From NCBI GenBank assembly GCA_003241385.1, contig QFPO01000025.1, forward strand, positions 1 to 34,885: a DNA stretch of 34,885 bases. The letters run 5' to 3'. Positions 1 through 6,499 of the stretch are shown piece after piece (position 1 is the stretch's first letter; every line of letters starts with the position of its first letter). Source of the DNA: Rhodanobacter denitrificans (GTDB lineage Bacteria; Pseudomonadota; Gammaproteobacteria; Xanthomonadales; Rhodanobacteraceae). The translations under genes and the position numbers were made by a program. The notes under the pieces were generated by a model. It saw nothing but the letters and a program-made list of their open reading frames with translations, had not been told where the DNA came from and did no database searches.

Positions 1-1
1 C

Positions 2-46
2 CGAGCATCGCAGGTCGTCCAGGCCGAAGAGCTGCCCCGTGTCTGA
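2..46 (+). CDS. Possible 3' tail of a gene cut by the window edge
   Basis: Frame 2 reads without interruption from the window edge to a TGA at 44-46 and gives a short tail ending Glu-Glu-Leu-Pro-Arg-Val. Most codons end in G or C, as in the neighbouring genes. Only 14 residues are visible, so no family can be named. It could also be chance reading through non-coding DNA. Confidence 0.3.
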   Translation, partial: RASQVVQAEELPRV

Positions 47-142
47 GCGTCAGCGAGTTGGGGCAGCGTGCCTGGGCGACCGAGAAGCGCAGGGCACCGG
101 CGCGGCGCAGCCGTGCCGGCTCGCGTCAGCGCAGGCGGTTTT

Positions 143-187
143 GGTGACTTTTTCCAAGAAAAAAGTCACCCGCTCGCGCAGCGAGCG
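143..187. repeat. Double palindromic intergenic repeat of Xanthomonad type
   Basis: Two adjacent inverted repeats are visible. The first has arms GGTGACTTTTT (143-153) and its complement (160-170) around a short spacer. The second has arms CGCTCGC (171-177) and GCGAGCG (181-187) around GCA. From memory, very similar sequence recurs between genes in Xanthomonas-related genomes and is often mis-called as short proteins. It is T/A-rich in its first half, unlike the surrounding DNA. It could act as a bidirectional terminator or be a REP-type dispersed element. Only one copy is seen in this window. Confidence 0.6.
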
Positions 188-354
188 GAAGCTCTTGATT
201 CTGATCTTTCCGCTTGAACTGCTTGACGATCAACGGCCCGAAGGGGCAACGCCAAGACCAACATCGACATCGAAGCTCAGCGCTTCAGATCGCTCAAAGA
301 AAAAGCGCCGGTACGAAAGCAGAGGTGGAGCCCACTCGTCCGCCGCCGGGAGAA

Positions 355-380
355 AAACGAAAAACCCCGCATGAGCGGGG
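355..380 (-). terminator. Rho-independent terminator of tRNA-Met
   Basis: Read on the minus strand, CCCCGC-TCAT-GCGGGG is followed at once by TTTTT, then CG, then a second T run. It lies 34 bases past the CCA end of tRNA-Met, in the right orientation to end that transcript. Confidence 0.85.
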
Positions 381-413
381 CTGACAGGCGTCCCCGGCCG
401 CAGGCCGGACGCG

Positions 414-490
414 TGGTGGCTATGGGTGGACTCGAACCACCGACCCCAGCATTATGAGTGCTGTGCTCTAACCGGCTGAGCTACATAGCC
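414..490 (-). tRNA. tRNA-Met(CAT), elongator type
   Basis: The minus strand reads as a 77-nt tRNA. The acceptor stem is GGCTATG (490-484) paired with CATAGCC (424-418), the discriminator is A, and CCA is encoded at 416-414. The anticodon loop CTCATAA gives anticodon CAT. The overall pattern matches the Escherichia coli elongator tRNA-Met. A first base pair of G-C, rather than the mismatch of initiator tRNA, argues against fMet. tRNA-Ile with lysidine also has CAT, but the body fits tRNA-Met better. A promoter lies just upstream and a terminator just downstream, so it is a single-gene unit. Confidence 0.93.
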
Positions 491-504
491 ACGCGAGGGC
501 GCGC

Positions 505-533
505 ATTCTAGCGGCTCGCGCCGGCGCGGTAAA
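505..533 (-). promoter_or_regulatory. Sigma-70 promoter of tRNA-Met
   Basis: On the minus strand, -35 TTTACC (533-528) and -10 TAGAAT (510-505) are separated by 17 bases. The -10 box ends 14 bases before the tRNA 5' end. The core GCTAGAATGC is also found before recQ at 4146-4153. Confidence 0.65.
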
Positions 534-650
534 CCGGCGCCGGCGCCGCCGCCCGCCCGCCGGTGGCGCCGGCCCTGCCCCACCCGGCCGGCGCGGGACG
601 ATCGGCTAAGATGCCGCCGTCCCCGAAGCCGGCCCCGACACGCCCGTCCG

Positions 651-1058
651 ATGTCCGCATCCGCCGCGATCCATGCCGCCAGTGCGTTTGCCGTCGCGAT
701 CGGCGCGGCGCTCGGCGCGCTGCTGCGCTGGCTGCTCGGGCTCGCGTTCAACCCGCTGCTGCCGTCGCTGCCGCTCGGCACGCTCGCCGCGAACCTGGTC
801 GGCGGCCTGCTGATGGGCGTGGCGATGGCCTTGTTCGCGCATTACGAGACGGTTCCATTGGCCTGGCGGCTGGCCGCGACGACCGGCTTTCTCGGCGGAC
901 TGACGACGTTCTCGGCGTTCTCGGGAGAGACCGTGCAGCTGCTCGAGCGACAGCAGTGGAGCTGGGCGGCGGCGATGGTGTCGGCGCATCTGGGCGGCTC
1001 GCTGCTGATGACGATCGCCGGGCTGGCCGCGACGCGCGCGCTGCTGCGCGCCGGCTGA
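651..1058 (+). CDS. crcB: CrcB/Fluc fluoride ion channel
   Basis: A 135-residue inner-membrane protein that should export fluoride as a dual-topology dimer. Four hydrophobic helices are visible. Family motifs are Gly-Ala-Leu-Leu-Arg-Trp (22-27) in the first helix, Asn-Leu-Val-Gly (48-51) in the second, and GGLTTFSAFS (82-91), which lines the fluoride path and the central sodium site. The length is normal for the family. The start is the first ATG that precedes the first helix; a TAAGAT box at 607-612 could be its -10. No fluoride riboswitch fold is recognisable upstream. It is followed by cfa 68 bases later, which has a promoter of its own. Confidence 0.93.
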   Translation: MSASAAIHAASAFAVAIGAALGALLRWLLGLAFNPLLPSLPLGTLAANLVGGLLMGVAMALFAHYETVPLAWRLAATTGFLGGLTTFSAFSGETVQLLERQQWSWAAAMVSAHLGGSLLMTIAGLAATRALLRAG

Positions 1059-1066
1059 GGGCACGC

Positions 1067-1096
1067 TTCAAAAACCCGCCTCGCTCGCGGCATACT
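1067..1096 (+). promoter_or_regulatory. Likely sigma-70 promoter of cfa
   Basis: TTCAAA (1067-1072) and CATACT (1091-1096) each match the consensus at four of six bases, with an 18-base spacer. The -10 box ends 30 bases before the cfa start. Confidence 0.45.
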
Positions 1097-1126
1097 GATG
1101 CCGGGTTCGGCCGCCGTCGGGGATCG

Positions 1127-2245
1127 ATGTCGCCCTCTGAACTTCGTCAACGCATTCAGACACTGCTGGAGCCGGCCGGCGTCACGCTGGACGGACCGGC
1201 GCCTTGGGATCTGCGCGTCCACGACCCGCAGTTCTACGCGCGTGTGATCGCGCACGGTTCGCTCGGCCTCGGCGAGGCCTACATGGACGGCTGGTGGGAC
1301 AGCGACGACCTCGATGGTCTGCTGACGCGTCTGCTCGCGGTCCACGTCGACCAGCGCGTGCGCGGACTCGACGACGTGCTGCTCTGGCTCAAGGCCGCCG
1401 TCGTCAACCTGCAGCGCGGGCGGCGCGCCTACGCGATCGGCGAGCGCCATTACGACATCGGCAACGACCTGTTCGAGCGCATGCTCGGCCGTCGCCTCGT
1501 CTACAGCTGCGCGTACTGGCGCGAGGCCGCCGATCTCGATACCGCGCAGGCGGCCAAGCTCGATCTGGTCTGCCGCAAGCTAGGGCTGGCGCCGGGCCAG
1601 CGCGTGCTCGACATCGGCTGCGGCTGGGGCGAGGCGCTGAAATTCGCGGCCGAGAACTACGGCATCAGCGGCGCCGGCCTGACCGTCTCGCACGAGCAGG
1701 CCGACTACGCACGCGAGCTGTGCCGCGGCCTGCCGGTCGAGATCCGGCTGCAGGACTACCGCGAGATCGACGAGCGCTTCGACCGGATCTACTCGATCGG
1801 CATGTTCGAGCACGTCGGCGTACGCAACTACCGGACCTATTTCGAGGTCGTGCGGCGCAGTCTCGTCGAGGGCGGACTCTCGCTGCTGCACACGATCGGC
1901 GCGAACGTCTCGACCAATCACACCGATCCGTGGATCGAGAAGTACATCTTCCCGAACTCGATGCTGCCGTCGGCGACGCAGATCGCGCAGGCCAGCGAGG
2001 GCCTGTTCGTGATCGAGGACTGGCACAACTTCGGCGCCGACTACGACCGCACGCTGCAGGCCTGGCGCGACAACGTCGAGGCGGCCTGGCCGGCGTTGGC
2101 CGACCGCTACGACGAACGCTTCCGCCGCATGTGGCGGTTCTATCTGGCCGGCTCGATGGCGAGCTTCCGCACGCGCCAGATCCAGCTCTGGCAGTTGGTC
2201 ATGAGTCCGGACGGCGTGCCCGGCGGTTACGTCGCGCCGCGTTGA
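1127..2245 (+). CDS. cfa: Cyclopropane-fatty-acyl-phospholipid synthase
   Basis: A 372-residue cytosolic, membrane-associated methyltransferase. The family transfers a methylene from S-adenosylmethionine to cis double bonds of phospholipid acyl chains, usually in stationary phase or under acid stress. Residues 108-117 carry HYDIGNDLFE, the family signature around the active site. The SAM-binding loop VLDIGCGWG is at 160-168, followed by SIGMFEHVG with the conserved Glu. The N-terminal 90 residues match the small lipid-binding domain of this family. The length is close to the E. coli enzyme (382). ATG 1127 is chosen because upstream sequence in this frame is Arg-rich shadow and a promoter lies just before it. 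The 3' end faces recQ with only 10 bases between. Confidence 0.95.
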   Translation: MSPSELRQRIQTLLEPAGVTLDGPAPWDLRVHDPQFYARVIAHGSLGLGEAYMDGWWDSDDLDGLLTRLLAVHVDQRVRGLDDVLLWLKAAVVNLQRGRRAYAIGERHYDIGNDLFERMLGRRLVYSCAYWREAADLDTAQAAKLDLVCRKLGLAPGQRVLDIGCGWGEALKFAAENYGISGAGLTVSHEQADYARELCRGLPVEIRLQDYREIDERFDRIYSIGMFEHVGVRNYRTYFEVVRRSLVEGGLSLLHTIGANVSTNHTDPWIEKYIFPNSMLPSATQIAQASEGLFVIEDWHNFGADYDRTLQAWRDNVEAAWPALADRYDERFRRMWRFYLAGSMASFRTRQIQLWQLVMSPDGVPGGYVAPR

Positions 2246-2255
2246 GCGGCCCCGC

Positions 2256-4082
2256 TCAGAGCGCGGTCAGCACGCCGAGGAAGGCCTCGCCGTAGCGCGC
2301 CAGCTTGCGCTCGCCGACGCCACTGATCGCACCGAGTTCGTGCAGCGACTGCGGCCGCTCGCGCAGCATCGCCAGCAGCGTCGCATCGTGGAAGATCACG
2401 TAGGCCGGCACACCCTGCTCGCGCGCCAGGCGTGCCCGCGCGTCGCGCAGCGCGTCCCACAGCGCGGCCTCGTGCGGCGCGATGTCCAGGCTCTGCCGCG
2501 TGCGCGCCGCGGAGCCGTCGCGGCCGGCCGCGCGGCGTTCGGCCTTGCCGGGCGGGCGGCGCAGCCAGATCGGCTCGGTGCCGCGCAGGGCCGCGCGGCT
2601 GGCCTCGGTCAGGCGCAGCGTGCCGTAGCCTTCCTCGTCGGTCGTCAGCAGGCCGGCGGCGACGAGCTGGCGGAACACCGACCGCCACTGCCGAGCGTCG
2701 AGCTCGGCGCCGATGCCGAACGTGCTCTGCCGGTCGTGACCGAGCGACCGCACCCGTTCGTCGTCGTCGCCGCGCAGCACGGCGGTCAGATGACCGACGC
2801 CGTAGCGCTGGCCGGTGCGGTACACGCACGAGAGCGCCTTCTGCACGATCACGGTCGCGTCCCAGTTCTGCGGCGGCTCCAGGCAGTTGTCGCAATTGCC
2901 GCAGGGACCGGCCGGCGTCTCGCCGAAGTACGCGAGCAGGCGCTGGCGGCGGCAGGCGGTGGTCTCGGCGAAGCCGAGCAGCGCGTCGAGCTTGGCGCGC
3001 TCGACGCGCTTGCGCTCCTCGCCCGATTCGGACTGCGCGATGAACTGCGCCAGCGTCACCACGTCGGCCAGGCCGTAGGTCATCCAGGCCTCCGCCGGCA
3101 GGCCATCGCGGCCGGCACGGCCGGTCTCCTGGTAGTAGCCCTCCATGCTCTTGGGCAGGTCCATGTGCGCGACGAAGCGCACGTCGGGCTTGTCGATGCC
3201 CATGCCGAACGCGATCGTCGCGACCATCACGACGCCGTCCTCGCGCAGGAAGCGCCGCTGGCTGGCGGCGCGCTCGGCCGCGTCCATGCCGGCGTGGTAG
3301 GCCAGCGCATGGATGCCGTCCTCGACCAGGCCGGCCGCGGTCTCGTCGACCTTGCGGCGCGACAGGCAGTAGACGATGCCCGACTCGCCGCGGTGGCCGT
3401 CGAGAAACGCCTTGAGCTGGCGGCGCGGATTGTCCTTCTCGACGACGCGGTAGCGGATGTTGGGCCGGTCGAAGCTCGCGACGAAGCGCGAGGCGTCGCC
3501 GAGATTGAGCCGTTCGACGATCTCGTTGCGCGTCGGCGCGTCCGCGGTCGCGGTCAGCGCGATGCGCGGCACCGCCGGAAAGCGTTCGTGCAGGATCGTC
3601 AGCTGGCGGTACTCGGGCCGGAAGTCGTGGCCCCACTGCGAGACGCAGTGTGCTTCGTCGATCGCGAACAGCGCCGGCGTGCGCGCGCCGATCAGCTCCA
3701 GACAGCGCTCGGTCAGCAGCCGCTCCGGCGCGACGTAGAGCAGCTTGAGCTCGCCGCGCGCGTAGCGCTGCTCGACCTCGCGCTGCGCCTGCGCATCGAG
3801 GCTCGAATTGAGGAAGGCGGCCTCGACGCCGAGCTGCAGCAGCGCCTCGACCTGGTCCTGCATCAGCGCGATCAGCGGCGAGACGACGACCGCGGTGCCT
3901 TCGCGCAGCAGCGCCGGAATCTGGTAGCACAGCGACTTGCCGCCACCGGTCGGCATCAGCACCAGAGCGTCACCGCCGGCCGCGACGTGCTCGATGATCG
4001 CCTGTTGATCGCCGCGGAAGGCCGGATAGCCGAAGACGGTATTGAGGGCCTGCAGCGCGGAACCAGGGATCGAAACGGACAT
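2256..4082 (-). CDS. recQ: ATP-dependent DNA helicase RecQ
   Basis: A 608-residue 3'-5' helicase of the RecF recombination and repair pathway, the same size as E. coli RecQ. Visible parts in order: Walker A MPTGGGKS (43-50), DEAH box (142-145) followed by CVSQW, the TATA motif III, the YHAG and GRAGRDG motifs of the second RecA lobe, a zinc site built from an upstream Cys and PCGNCDNC, the winged-helix RQC domain, and a C-terminal HRDC domain ending in GVGERKLARYG. The frame stays open upstream to 4265. The start at 4082 is chosen because the encoded protein then begins where the family does; the extra 61 residues are Arg/Pro-rich and unlike RecQ. No clear ribosome binding site is seen. Confidence 0.95.
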   Translation of the reverse strand: MSVSIPGSALQALNTVFGYPAFRGDQQAIIEHVAAGGDALVLMPTGGGKSLCYQIPALLREGTAVVVSPLIALMQDQVEALLQLGVEAAFLNSSLDAQAQREVEQRYARGELKLLYVAPERLLTERCLELIGARTPALFAIDEAHCVSQWGHDFRPEYRQLTILHERFPAVPRIALTATADAPTRNEIVERLNLGDASRFVASFDRPNIRYRVVEKDNPRRQLKAFLDGHRGESGIVYCLSRRKVDETAAGLVEDGIHALAYHAGMDAAERAASQRRFLREDGVVMVATIAFGMGIDKPDVRFVAHMDLPKSMEGYYQETGRAGRDGLPAEAWMTYGLADVVTLAQFIAQSESGEERKRVERAKLDALLGFAETTACRRQRLLAYFGETPAGPCGNCDNCLEPPQNWDATVIVQKALSCVYRTGQRYGVGHLTAVLRGDDDERVRSLGHDRQSTFGIGAELDARQWRSVFRQLVAAGLLTTDEEGYGTLRLTEASRAALRGTEPIWLRRPPGKAERRAAGRDGSAARTRQSLDIAPHEAALWDALRDARARLAREQGVPAYVIFHDATLLAMLRERPQSLHELGAISGVGERKLARYGEAFLGVLTAL

Positions 4083-4146
4083 CGAAACGGGCGGACCTTC
4101 GGCGGCGGAACGGCGCGGCGTCCTGGGCGGACGCGGCCGGACCGGC

Positions 4147-4152
4147 ATTCTA
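4147..4152 (-). promoter_or_regulatory. Likely -10 box of recQ
   Basis: TAGAAT on the minus strand, within the same GCTAGAATGC core as the tRNA-Met promoter. It lies 64 bases before the recQ start. No good -35 box is visible. Confidence 0.4.
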
Positions 4153-4332
4153 GCGGGCCGGACCGGCCGCGCGTCCCGAAACCCGCCGCGATCGACGCGA
4201 CCGAGCGGATCGGCCTTTGCGATCAGCCACTTGAACGCCGGCTGACGGCAACGGGAAATCAACACCGGCTCGACAGATCGGCACGGGGCGCTCTGTTAAC
4301 CTGCGCCGCCCCGACCGCTGCCGCGTCCGCCG

Positions 4333-5442
4333 ATGCCCCTGCCCGCCGTCCGCCCCGTTCGCGCCCTCGCCGCCACGCTGGCGCTGCTGCCCGCCGTCAC
4401 GTTCGCCTCCGCCCCGCCGCGCTTTCCGGCCGGCTCGGTCTGGCATCAGAACATCGCCGACGCGCCGCTGCATCCCGAATCGCAGCAGATGCTGCAGACC
4501 CTGGCCGGCCTCGGCGGCTGGGGCAACAGCAACCGCATGCAGATCGATTTCTCGCTGCACGTCCATCACAGCGCGCCGGCCGACGCGCCACGCTACGAGG
4601 TGATCCCGCATCGCGGCTCGGGCGAGTACTGGACGCCGGACTGCGAGGCGCTGCCGACGACGATGCCGGTGCCGCCGGATGCGGCGTTCGAGGGCCAGAG
4701 CGGCCTGAGCTGCAACAGCTCGGACTCCGACTGCCATCTGCTGGTGCGCCAGGGCAGCAAGCTCTACGAGCTGTACTCCGGCAATCTCTCCGGCGGCGTG
4801 CTCGATGCGCGCTGCCTGGCCGTGTGGGATCTCAATACGGTCTACCCGCCCGAAGGCCGCGGCGAGCACTGCACGAGCGCCGACGCGGCCGGCTTTCCGA
4901 TCGCGCCGCTGCTGGTCAACGCCGACGAGGTCGCGCAGCGCCAGGGCGAGGCCGACGGCGATCTCGGCCATGCGATCCGCTTCATCCTGCCCAATGCGCG
5001 CATGGCCACCGACAGCTCGCTCGGCGGCGTCGGCGGGCGCCTCTACGTGCGCCCGGCCTCGCACGCCGGCGGGCCGAGCGGGCCGCGCGGCACCGTGCCT
5101 TACGGTGTGCGCATGCGTCTGCGGCCGGACTTCGACATGACCGGCTACAACCCGGCGGCGCGCGTGATCCTGCGCACGATGCAGCGCTACGGCCTGGTGC
5201 TCGCCGACGGCGGCAACATCGCGCTGACGTTCGAGAGCGACCGCCACACCACGGCCAAGTGGTCGAGCCTCGGCATCACGCCGCAGGTGTTCTGGAACGG
5301 TACCGGCGGCGCCGCAGCGGTCAAGGTGACCGATTTCCAGATCATCGACACCGGGCCGCGCATCGGCGAAACCTGGAACTGCGTGCGCAGCGTCGCCCTG
5401 CCGAGCATCGAGATCTTCCTCAACGGATTCGATCCGGCATAA
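4333..5442 (+). CDS. Secreted protein of unknown function
   Basis: A 369-residue protein with a clear signal peptide: a charged start, then an Ala/Leu core, with cleavage likely after Ala-Ser-Ala near residue 27. The mature protein is globular, with no membrane segment and several cysteines (three in a stretch reading ...SCNSSDSDCH... and others further on) that could form disulfides in the periplasm or outside. Phrases such as GGWGNSNRMQIDFS, IRFILPNARM and YGLVLADGGN recall uncharacterised secreted proteins I have seen in Xanthomonadales, myxobacteria and actinobacteria, but no function is known to me. It ends in Leu-Asn-Gly-Phe-Asp-Pro-Ala, faintly like the Gly-Phe-Glu tails of this order. 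It stands alone, divergent from recQ. Confidence 0.8.
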   Translation: MPLPAVRPVRALAATLALLPAVTFASAPPRFPAGSVWHQNIADAPLHPESQQMLQTLAGLGGWGNSNRMQIDFSLHVHHSAPADAPRYEVIPHRGSGEYWTPDCEALPTTMPVPPDAAFEGQSGLSCNSSDSDCHLLVRQGSKLYELYSGNLSGGVLDARCLAVWDLNTVYPPEGRGEHCTSADAAGFPIAPLLVNADEVAQRQGEADGDLGHAIRFILPNARMATDSSLGGVGGRLYVRPASHAGGPSGPRGTVPYGVRMRLRPDFDMTGYNPAARVILRTMQRYGLVLADGGNIALTFESDRHTTAKWSSLGITPQVFWNGTGGAAAVKVTDFQIIDTGPRIGETWNCVRSVALPSIEIFLNGFDPA

Positions 5443-5484
5443 GCATCGGCCGTGCGCGCATGACGGCGCGGGCCTGCCGGCGCC

Positions 5485-5490
5485 TATACT
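5485..5490 (+). promoter_or_regulatory. Likely -10 box for the DUF1684 gene
   Basis: TATACT, five of six to consensus, 31 bases before the start. ATGACG at 5460-5465 is a possible -35 but with a long 19-base spacer. Confidence 0.4.
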
Positions 5491-5521
5491 CGGCTTCGTC
5501 TCCCTGCCGCGTGCGACGCCC

Positions 5522-6421
5522 ATGACGCCCTCCGTACACACCCGCCTGATCGCCAGCGTGCTGCTGGCCGGCTCGCTCACCGCGGCGTTCGCCGCCGACG
5601 ACTACGTCGCCTCGATCGAGCAGTGGCACGCCACGCGCATCGCCAATCTCAAGAAGCCCGACGGCTGGCTGAGCTTCGCCGGCTCCGGCCGCGTCCAGCC
5701 CGGCGACAACAGCGTCGGCAGCGCCGAGGACAACGCGATCGTGCTGCCGAAAGGTCCGGCGCACCTGGGCACGCTGCACCTGGCGGACGACGGCAGCCTG
5801 ACGCTGAGTGCCGCTCCCGGCAGCGGCGCCCTGATCGACGGCAAGCCGTTCGAGCGCGCCTCGTTGTCGACCAATGCCGACGGCGCGACGCCGACACGCG
5901 TGTCGATCGGCGCGACCTGGTTCTACGTGGTCAGGACCGGCGACGTCGTCGGCTGGCGCTTCCGCGATCCGGACTCGCCGGCGCGACTGGCCTTCACCGG
6001 CATCGAGACCTGGCCGATCGATCCGTCGTGGCGCATCGTCGCCGACTGGCAGCCGTTCGATCCGCCCAGGACGATCGAGCTGGTCACCTCGCTCGGCACG
6101 CCCGAGCAAGGCACGGTGCCCGGCAAGGCCGTGTTCGAGCGCGACGGCCAGCGCTACGAACTGCAGCCGCTTTCGGAGGACGACGGCAAGCAGCTGTTCT
6201 TCATCATCGCCGACCGCACCAGCGGCAAGGAGAGCTATGGCGCGGCGCGCTTCCTGTACGCCGACGCGCCGAAGGACGGCAAGGTGGTGATCGACTTCAA
6301 CAAGGCCTACAACCCGCCGTGCGCGCTGTCGCCGCACGTGGTGTGCCCGACTGCGCCGCCCGAGAACCGCCTCGGCCTGCGCGTGACGGCCGGCGAAAAG
6401 AAGCTCGCCGCGGCGCACTGA
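5522..6421 (+). CDS. Exported DUF1684 family protein
   Basis: A 299-residue protein with a signal peptide (hydrophobic core about residues 9-22, Ala-Phe-Ala-Ala cleavage region near 25). It matches the DUF1684 family as I know it: an early Trp-His-Ala-x-Arg segment, GWLSFAG, an LPKGP loop, and near the C-terminus the family hallmark DFNKAYNPPCAL followed by Cys-Pro and Glu-Asn. The length fits. The family's biochemical role is not established to my knowledge; the conserved Cys and Asn residues suggest a binding or catalytic site. The gene has its own -10 box and is followed 78 bases later by an independent regulator gene, so an operon is unlikely. Confidence 0.85.
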   Translation: MTPSVHTRLIASVLLAGSLTAAFAADDYVASIEQWHATRIANLKKPDGWLSFAGSGRVQPGDNSVGSAEDNAIVLPKGPAHLGTLHLADDGSLTLSAAPGSGALIDGKPFERASLSTNADGATPTRVSIGATWFYVVRTGDVVGWRFRDPDSPARLAFTGIETWPIDPSWRIVADWQPFDPPRTIELVTSLGTPEQGTVPGKAVFERDGQRYELQPLSEDDGKQLFFIIADRTSGKESYGAARFLYADAPKDGKVVIDFNKAYNPPCALSPHVVCPTAPPENRLGLRVTAGEKKLAAAH

Positions 6422-6462
6422 CGGCATGCTGCGCGTACCGCGAAAGCGGCGCACGGCACGAC

Positions 6463-6492
6463 ATGACAGCGGCGAAGCGGCCGCGTTATCTT
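6463..6492 (+). promoter_or_regulatory. Promoter predicting a leaderless regulator mRNA
   Basis: ATGACA (6463-6468) matches five of six -35 bases. TATCTT (6487-6492) matches four of six -10 bases. The spacer is 18. The expected transcription start falls on or next to the A of ATG 6500, and no Shine-Dalgarno sequence precedes that ATG. Confidence 0.5.
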
Positions 6493-6499
6493 CGGGTCG

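Noticed and set aside
39..374. 111-codon frame on the + strand with a Lys/Arg/Ser-rich product
   Set aside because: It runs through the palindromic repeat and the tRNA terminator, has no family features, and similar products from this repeat are known mis-calls.
491..650. Fluoride riboswitch before crcB
   Set aside because: The conserved pseudoknot and loop sequences of the crcB motif are not visible in the leader.
2340..5525. Very long + strand frame antisense to recQ
   Set aside because: Long frames without stops are expected opposite high-GC genes; the product is Arg/Ala-rich with no motifs, while recQ on the other strand is complete.
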